From Comamonadaceae bacterium (lineage in GTDB: Bacteria > Pseudomonadota > Gammaproteobacteria > Burkholderiales > Burkholderiaceae_C), in NCBI GenBank assembly GCA_947476465.1, contig CANJQN010000006.1, positions 62,001-126,000 on the forward strand: DNA of 64,000 nucleotides, written 5' to 3'. The position numbers and the translations under genes are program-made. A model generated the notes under the pieces. That model saw only the letters and a list, made by a program, of their open reading frames with translations. It was not told the DNA's origin and did no database searches. Position 1 is the stretch's first letter; each line of letters opens with the position of its first letter. Of the stretch, positions 59,820 through 64,000 are shown in pieces.

Positions 59820-60542
59820 TCAGGCGTGGACCAGGGTGCCTTCGTCCTTGCCCTGGACAACGCGCTTGAGCGCCCCATGCTTGAAGATGGAGAACACTTT
59901 GATCGGCAGCTTCTGGTCGCGGCACAGCGCGAACGCCGTGGCGTCCATGATGCCCAGGTTCTGCGCGATAGCGTCGTCGAAGCTGATCTGGCTGTAGCGC
60001 GTGGCCCGTGGGTCCAGCTTGGGGTCGGCGGAATAGACGCCGTCGACCTTGGTGGCCTTGAGCACGATTTCGGCCCCGATCTCAGCGCCGCGCAGCGCGG
60101 CGGCCGTGTCGGTGGTGAAAAACGGGTTGCCGGTGCCGGCTGCGAACACCACAACCTTGCCCTCTTCGAGGTATTGCAGCGCCTTGGGCCGCACGTAGGG
60201 TTCAACCACCTGCTCGATGGCGATGGCGGACATCACACGCGCGATCAGGCCCTGCTTGTTCATCGCGTCGGCCAAGGCCAGCGAGTTCATCACCGTGGCC
60301 AGCATGCCCATGTAGTCGGCGGTGGCGCGGTCCATTCCGACAGAGCCGCCAGCCACGCCGCGGAAGATGTTGCCGCCGCCGATGACGACGGCCACCTGCA
60401 CGCCCATGTGGACCACCTCGGCCACCTCCTCGACCATCCGCACGATCGTCGCGCGGTTGATGCCGTAGGGATCATCACCCATCAACGCTTCGCCCGACAG
60501 TTTGAGCAGGATGCGTTTGTGGGCGGGCGGCGTGTCGGGCAT
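59820..60542 (-). CDS. pyrH: UMP kinase
   Basis: A 240-residue amino-acid-kinase-fold enzyme that phosphorylates [41 protein letters not shown] and [16 protein letters not shown] are characteristic. The start at 60542 has GGAAGAGTTC upstream. A 145-bp gap separates it from tsf; I see only GC-rich inverted segments (CGTTTCG and CGAAACG) there. Confidence 0.98.
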   Translation of the reverse strand: MPDTPPAHKRILLKLSGEALMGDDPYGINRATIVRMVEEVAEVVHMGVQVAVVIGGGNIFRGVAGGSVGMDRATADYMGMLATVMNSLALADAMNKQGLIARVMSAIAIEQVVEPYVRPKALQYLEEGKVVVFAAGTGNPFFTTDTAAALRGAEIGAEIVLKATKVDGVYSADPKLDPRATRYSQISFDDAIAQNLGIMDATAFALCRDQKLPIKVFSIFKHGALKRVVQGKDEGTLVHA

Positions 60543-60687
60543 GAACTCTTCCTTGGGGCTTGAAGTGGTGGTTTTGAGGGGTTGGGATCGTTTCGCCGCG
60601 TTCAATGACTCGACCCGACAGGCCAGGCAGCCGCCATTGTGTCATCGAAACGCGGCGCGGTCGGCCCGCTGAGGTGCCGGCTGAGGC

Positions 60688-61611
60688 TCAGCTGGCAGCC
60701 TTGGCGGCGGCGACCTGGGCGGCCACTTCGGCGGCGAAATCGTCAACCTTCTTCTCAATGCCCTCGCCGACGACGTACAGGCTGAAGCCTTTGACGCTGG
60801 TGTTGGCGGCCTTGAGCATCTGCTCGACGGTCTGCTTGTCGTTCTTCACGAAGGGCTGGTTGAACAGCGAGACTTCCTTGAGGAACTTTTGCACACCGCC
60901 TTCGATGCGCTTGGCCACGATCTCGGCCGGCTGCGCCGGCTTGCCCGCGGCTTGCGCCGTCTTGCGGTCTTCTTCGGCCTTGCCGGCAGCGACCGCGCGC
61001 TCTTTGGCGATCAGCTCGGCGGGCACGTCGGCGCTGGTCAGGGCCACCGGCTTCATGGCGGCCACGTGCATGGCCACGTCCTTGGCGGCAACCTCTTGAC
61101 CTTCGAACTCGACCACCACGCCGATGCGGGTGCCGTGCAGATACGCGGCCAGCTTGTTGGCGCCGGCAAACCGCTTGAAGCGCCGAAAGCTCATGTTCTC
61201 GCCGATCTTGCCGATCAGACCCTTGCGCACGTCTTCCAGGGTGGGGCCGAAGCCGTCCTGGCTGTAGGCCAGCGCGCCCAGGGCGGCCAGGTCGGCCGGG
61301 TTGTGCTTGGCAATCAGCTCTGCGGCGACCTTGGCCAAGGCCAGGAAGCTGTCGTTCTTGGTGACGAAGTCGGTTTCGCAGTTCGTCTCGAGCAGGGCGC
61401 CGGTGGCGCCGTCGATGAAGGCGGTGACCACGCCCTCGGCGGTAATGCGGGCGGCGGCCTTGCCGGCCTTGTTGCCCAGCTTGACGCGCAGCAACTCCTC
61501 GGCCTTTTCCATGTTGCCTTCGGCCTCGGTGAGGGCCTTCTTGCATTCCATCATGGGGGCGTCGGTTTTGGCGCGCAGTCCGGCGACCATGCTTGCGGTG
61601 ATTACAGCCAT
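60688..61611 (-). CDS. tsf: Translation elongation factor Ts
   Basis: A 307-residue guanine-exchange factor for EF-Tu. The N-terminal UBA-like module ([21 protein letters not shown]) and the core [10 protein letters not shown] and GENMSFRRF regions are clear. It is about 25 residues longer than E. coli EF-Ts in the dimerisation part, as in other Betaproteobacteria. A terminator-like hairpin separates it from rpsB. Confidence 0.98.
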   Translation of the reverse strand: MAVITASMVAGLRAKTDAPMMECKKALTEAEGNMEKAEELLRVKLGNKAGKAAARITAEGVVTAFIDGATGALLETNCETDFVTKNDSFLALAKVAAELIAKHNPADLAALGALAYSQDGFGPTLEDVRKGLIGKIGENMSFRRFKRFAGANKLAAYLHGTRIGVVVEFEGQEVAAKDVAMHVAAMKPVALTSADVPAELIAKERAVAAGKAEEDRKTAQAAGKPAQPAEIVAKRIEGGVQKFLKEVSLFNQPFVKNDKQTVEQMLKAANTSVKGFSLYVVGEGIEKKVDDFAAEVAAQVAAAKAAS

Positions 61612-61646
61612 TTATTACCTCGTGACGTTATTCAGATTCGGTTTGA

Positions 61647-61672
61647 AAAAAGGGGCTCGCAAGCCCCTTTTT
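61647..61672 (-). terminator. Hairpin between rpsB and tsf
   Basis: A perfect 11-bp stem AAAAAGGGGCT/AGCCCCTTTTT with a four-base loop. It has a T-run in both directions, so it can act as an intrinsic terminator on the minus strand after rpsB. It probably lowers tsf expression relative to rpsB by partial termination. Confidence 0.8.
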
Positions 61673-61712
61673 GTGTGGCGCGTCCGCCGTGCGAGCCGGC
61701 GCGCAACGGCGA

Positions 61713-62474
61713 TCAGGCGCGGGCGCCGTTGGCCACTTCCACGAACTCGTCGCTGCCTCTGCCTTCGGACGACACGGCCTTGACGACCTCATTCATGGCG
61801 GCGTTGCGGCCCTCCAGGATGGCGTCGGCAATGCCCTTGGCGTACAGGGCCACGGCCTTGGCGGAGTCATCGTTGCCGGGGATCACGTAGTCGATGCCCT
61901 CAGGCGAGTGGTTGGAGTCGACCACACCGACCAGCGGAATGCCCAGTTTCTTGGCTTCGGCCACCGCGATCTTGTGGAAGCCCACGTCGATCACGAAGAT
62001 GGCGTCGGGCAGGGTGTTCATGTCCTGGATGCCGCCGATGTCTTTTTCAAGCTTTTCCATCTCGCGGGCGAACATGAGCTGCTCTTTCTTGCTCATGGCT
62101 TCCAGGCCAGTTTCCTGCTGGACCTTCATCTCTTTGAGGCGCTTGATGGAGGTCTTGACCGTCTTGAAGTTGGTCAGCATGCCGCCCAGCCAGCGCTGGT
62201 CGACGAAGGGCACACCGGCGCGCTTGGCTTCGACAGAAACGACGTCGCGGGCCTGGCGCTTGGTGCCCACCATCAGGACGGTGCCGCGGTTGGCGGTCAG
62301 TTGCTTGACGAACTTCATCGCGTCCTGGAACATCGGAAGCGACTTTTCCAGGTTGATGATGTGAATCTTGTTGCGGTGGCCGAAGATGAACGGGGCCATC
62401 TTGGGGTTCCAAAAGCGGGTCTGGTGGCCGAAGTGGACACCGGCTTCGAGCATTTCGCGCATAGTGGCGGACAT
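61713..62474 (-). CDS. rpsB: 30S ribosomal protein S2
   Basis: A 253-residue S2 protein. The start [32 protein letters not shown] (region) and later [24 protein letters not shown] and [23 protein letters not shown] match the family. The start at 62474 has AAGGAAAAAAG upstream. The frame is open far beyond this point, over the divergent nnr gene, without homology. Confidence 0.99.
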   Translation of the reverse strand: MSATMREMLEAGVHFGHQTRFWNPKMAPFIFGHRNKIHIINLEKSLPMFQDAMKFVKQLTANRGTVLMVGTKRQARDVVSVEAKRAGVPFVDQRWLGGMLTNFKTVKTSIKRLKEMKVQQETGLEAMSKKEQLMFAREMEKLEKDIGGIQDMNTLPDAIFVIDVGFHKIAVAEAKKLGIPLVGVVDSNHSPEGIDYVIPGNDDSAKAVALYAKGIADAILEGRNAAMNEVVKAVSSEGRGSDEFVEVANGARA

Positions 62475-62493
62475 GTCTTTTTTCCTTGAGGTT

Positions 62494-62524
62494 AGGTCTA
62501 AAATCCGCCCCGAATCGAAGACCT
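62494..62524 (-). promoter_or_regulatory. Inverted repeat in the rpsB leader
   Basis: AGGTCT and AGACCT bracket 19 bases, ending 20 bases before the rpsB ATG. It could fold in the leader mRNA and serve in autoregulation by S2, as leaders of rpsB do in other groups. The stem is short, so this is tentative. Confidence 0.25.
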
Positions 62525-62714
62525 GAAATGGGCTTCGACACCTTGCTGGGATGGACTCGCGAGTGAGTTGATAACACTGGCTGCAACGCTGTTCAGATCG
62601 CTGATCAGGTTGCGCTTGCCACAACACGCGGCCATGACAGCCGGCCCTTTGGCAAAGCCGGGCGAGTCTAGCACATGCCTGCCACCAGCCGAGCCGCCGG
62701 GAGCGCGCTCCGCT

Positions 62715-62745
62715 GCTGCATGGCGGCACAATGCCGCCATGCAGC
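62715..62745. repeat. Perfect 14-bp inverted repeat over the nnr start codon
   Basis: GCTGCATGGCGGCA (62715-62728), loop CAA, and TGCCGCCATGCAGC (62732-62745). The right arm contains the nnr ATG (62739-62741). In mRNA this would be a very stable hairpin hiding the start codon and the place where a ribosome site should be. Confidence 0.85.
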
Positions 62746-64000
62746 GCATCACGCCCGGCCAGGCCCGGCCCCTGTTCGACGTCGCCACCCTCCGCAAGAT
62801 CGAGGGCGAGGCCGCCTGCGCCTTGCCGCCGCACACGCTGATGCGTCGCGCCGGGCTGGCTGTGGCGCGGCTTGCCTTGGCGCTCGCGCCGCATGCCCGC
62901 ACGGTCTGGGTGGCTTGCGGGCCCGGCAACAACGGTGGCGACGGCCTGGAGGCCGCCATGCACCTGCTGCAGTCGGGCAAGGCGCCGGTGGTCACCTGGC
63001 TGGGGCACGAAGACCATTTGCCAGCCGACGCCGCCGCCTCGCTTGAGCGCGCCCGCGCCGCCGGCGTGCGCTTCGCCGATGCCCCGCCCGCCAGCTTCGA
63101 CTTCGCCATCGATGCGCTGCTGGGCATTGGTGCGCAGCGCCCGCTGGAGGGGGCGGCCGCCCGTTGGCGCCACCTGATGGCCGTGGCCGGCATGCCGGTC
63201 CTGGCGGTTGATCTGCCCTCCGGCCTGAACGCCGACACCGGCATGGGCGAAGCGGTACAGGCCACCCACACGCTCAGCCTGCTCGCGCTCAAGCCCGGCC
63301 TGTTCACCGGGCACGGGCGCGATGCCTGCGGCGAACTGTGGTTCGACGACCTCGGCGTCACGCCCAGCGAGCCGCCCACGGCTGTGCTGAACGCACCCGC
63401 GCCGGCCAGGGTGCGTCCCCATGCCTCGCACAAGGGCAGCTGGGGCGACGTGGCCGTGGTCGGTGGCGCACCAGGCATGCGTGGCGCCACGCTGCTTGCC
63501 GCGACAGCCGCATTGCACGCCGGTGCCGGACGGGTCTTTGTGGCGCAATTGGGTGCCGACACCATGACGGTCGATGTGGCCGCGCCCGAGCTGATGTTCC
63601 GCAGCGTCGACGCATTGGACGTGCGCCGCCTGCACGTGGCCTGCGGCTGTGGCGGTGGCGATGCGGTGCGTGGCGTGCTGCCGGCGCTGTTGTCGAACGC
63701 CCGCAGCCTGGTGCTCGATGCCGACGCCCTCAATGCCATTGCGGCCGATACCAACTTGCAAGCCCTGCTGCGGGCCCGCAACGCTCGCTCAGACCGGCCG
63801 ACGGTGATGACGCCGCACCCGCTGGAAGCGGCGCGGTTGCTGGGGGTCGGGGCCGGCGAGGTTCAGTCGGACCGCTTGGGGGCGGCACGCCGCCTGGTGG
63901 AACGCTTTGGCGGTGTGGTGGTGCTCAAGGGCTCGGGGACGGTGATCGCGTCGGCCAGCGCCCCGCCGCGCGTGAATGCGACAGGCAATGCGCGTTTGGC
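62739..64000 (+). CDS. nnr: Bifunctional NAD(P)H-hydrate epimerase / ADP-dependent dehydratase (5' part)
   Basis: The frame is open from ATG 62739 to the window end (about 420 residues). The N-terminal YjeF_N epimerase domain (about 1-215) shows [44 protein letters not shown] and [12 protein letters not shown]. The C-terminal YjeF_C kinase-like domain begins near residue 225 with [20 protein letters not shown] and goes on to [23 protein letters not shown] and [10 protein letters not shown]. The enzyme repairs hydrated NAD(P)H. The last dehydratase motifs lie outside the window. It is divergent from rpsB, with 264 bp between starts. Confidence 0.95.
   Translation, partial: MQRITPGQARPLFDVATLRKIEGEAACALPPHTLMRRAGLAVARLALALAPHARTVWVACGPGNNGGDGLEAAMHLLQSGKAPVVTWLGHEDHLPADAAASLERARAAGVRFADAPPASFDFAIDALLGIGAQRPLEGAAARWRHLMAVAGMPVLAVDLPSGLNADTGMGEAVQATHTLSLLALKPGLFTGHGRDACGELWFDDLGVTPSEPPTAVLNAPAPARVRPHASHKGSWGDVAVVGGAPGMRGATLLAATAALHAGAGRVFVAQLGADTMTVDVAAPELMFRSVDALDVRRLHVACGCGGGDAVRGVLPALLSNARSLVLDADALNAIAADTNLQALLRARNARSDRPTVMTPHPLEAARLLGVGAGEVQSDRLGAARRLVERFGGVVVLKGSGTVIASASAPPRVNATGNARL

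Overview
The window is a GC-rich stretch of a chromosome from a Betaproteobacterium, most likely Burkholderiales and close to Comamonadaceae. The evidence for this is the gene order rpsB-tsf-pyrH-frr-uppS-cdsA-dxr-rseP-bamA-skp-lpxD-fabZ-lpxA-lpxB-rnhB, a Bug-type tricarboxylate-binding protein, and short GC-rich intergenic repeats that I remember from that family (placement from memory, no search run). Genes are packed tightly, many start codons overlap the preceding stop as ATGA, and GTG or TTG starts occur. I see no tRNA, rRNA, CRISPR array, insertion sequence or prophage.

Layout. 1-4.5 kb: two D-aminoacylase-type amidohydrolases that converge around a Bug solute-binding protein, then an alpha/beta hydrolase. 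4.5-16.2 kb: the phosphate core, with pstSCAB-phoU-phoB-phoR on the minus strand, divergent ppx, a lysine/alanine-rich protein, and ppk1-sixA. 16.3-17.4 kb: the remnant of a phytase-like esterase gene. 17.5-30.6 kb: a C-P lyase island with phnF-DUF1045-phnN divergent from phnGHIJ-(phnO-like)-phnKLM, then phnCDE, a PhnZ-like HD oxygenase and an MFS transporter. 30.7-34.5 kb: polyphosphate kinase 2 on plus, and on minus an operon of an OlsB-like acyltransferase, a PlcP-like metallophosphoesterase and an Agt-like glycosyltransferase. 34.5-47.2 kb: glmM, folP, ftsH, rlmE, yhbY, a DUF4149 gene, greA, carB, carA and a solo HipA-family yjjJ. 47.3-62.5 kb: a TrmH-type methyltransferase, then the envelope, lipid A, isoprenoid and translation cluster back to rpsB. 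62.7-64 kb: the 5' part of nnr, which runs off the window.

The main point is that 4.5-34.5 kb reads as one phosphorus-economy supercluster: Pi sensing and uptake, polyphosphate making and breaking (ppk1, ppk2, ppx, sixA), phosphonate use, and probable replacement of phospholipids by ornithine- and glyco-lipids. I find PhoB-box-like sequences (7-4-7 spacing of CTGTCAY-type heptamers) upstream of pstS, ppx, phnC, ppk2 and the lipid operon. In most cases a -10-like hexamer lies 10 bp further on. The lipid operon has four heptamers in perfect 11-bp register. A second motif, TTGTATAGACAA/T, lies before phnG and phnC and is the likely PhnF operator. The phn island lacks phnP; its DUF1045 protein has both 2H-phosphoesterase motifs and is a candidate replacement.
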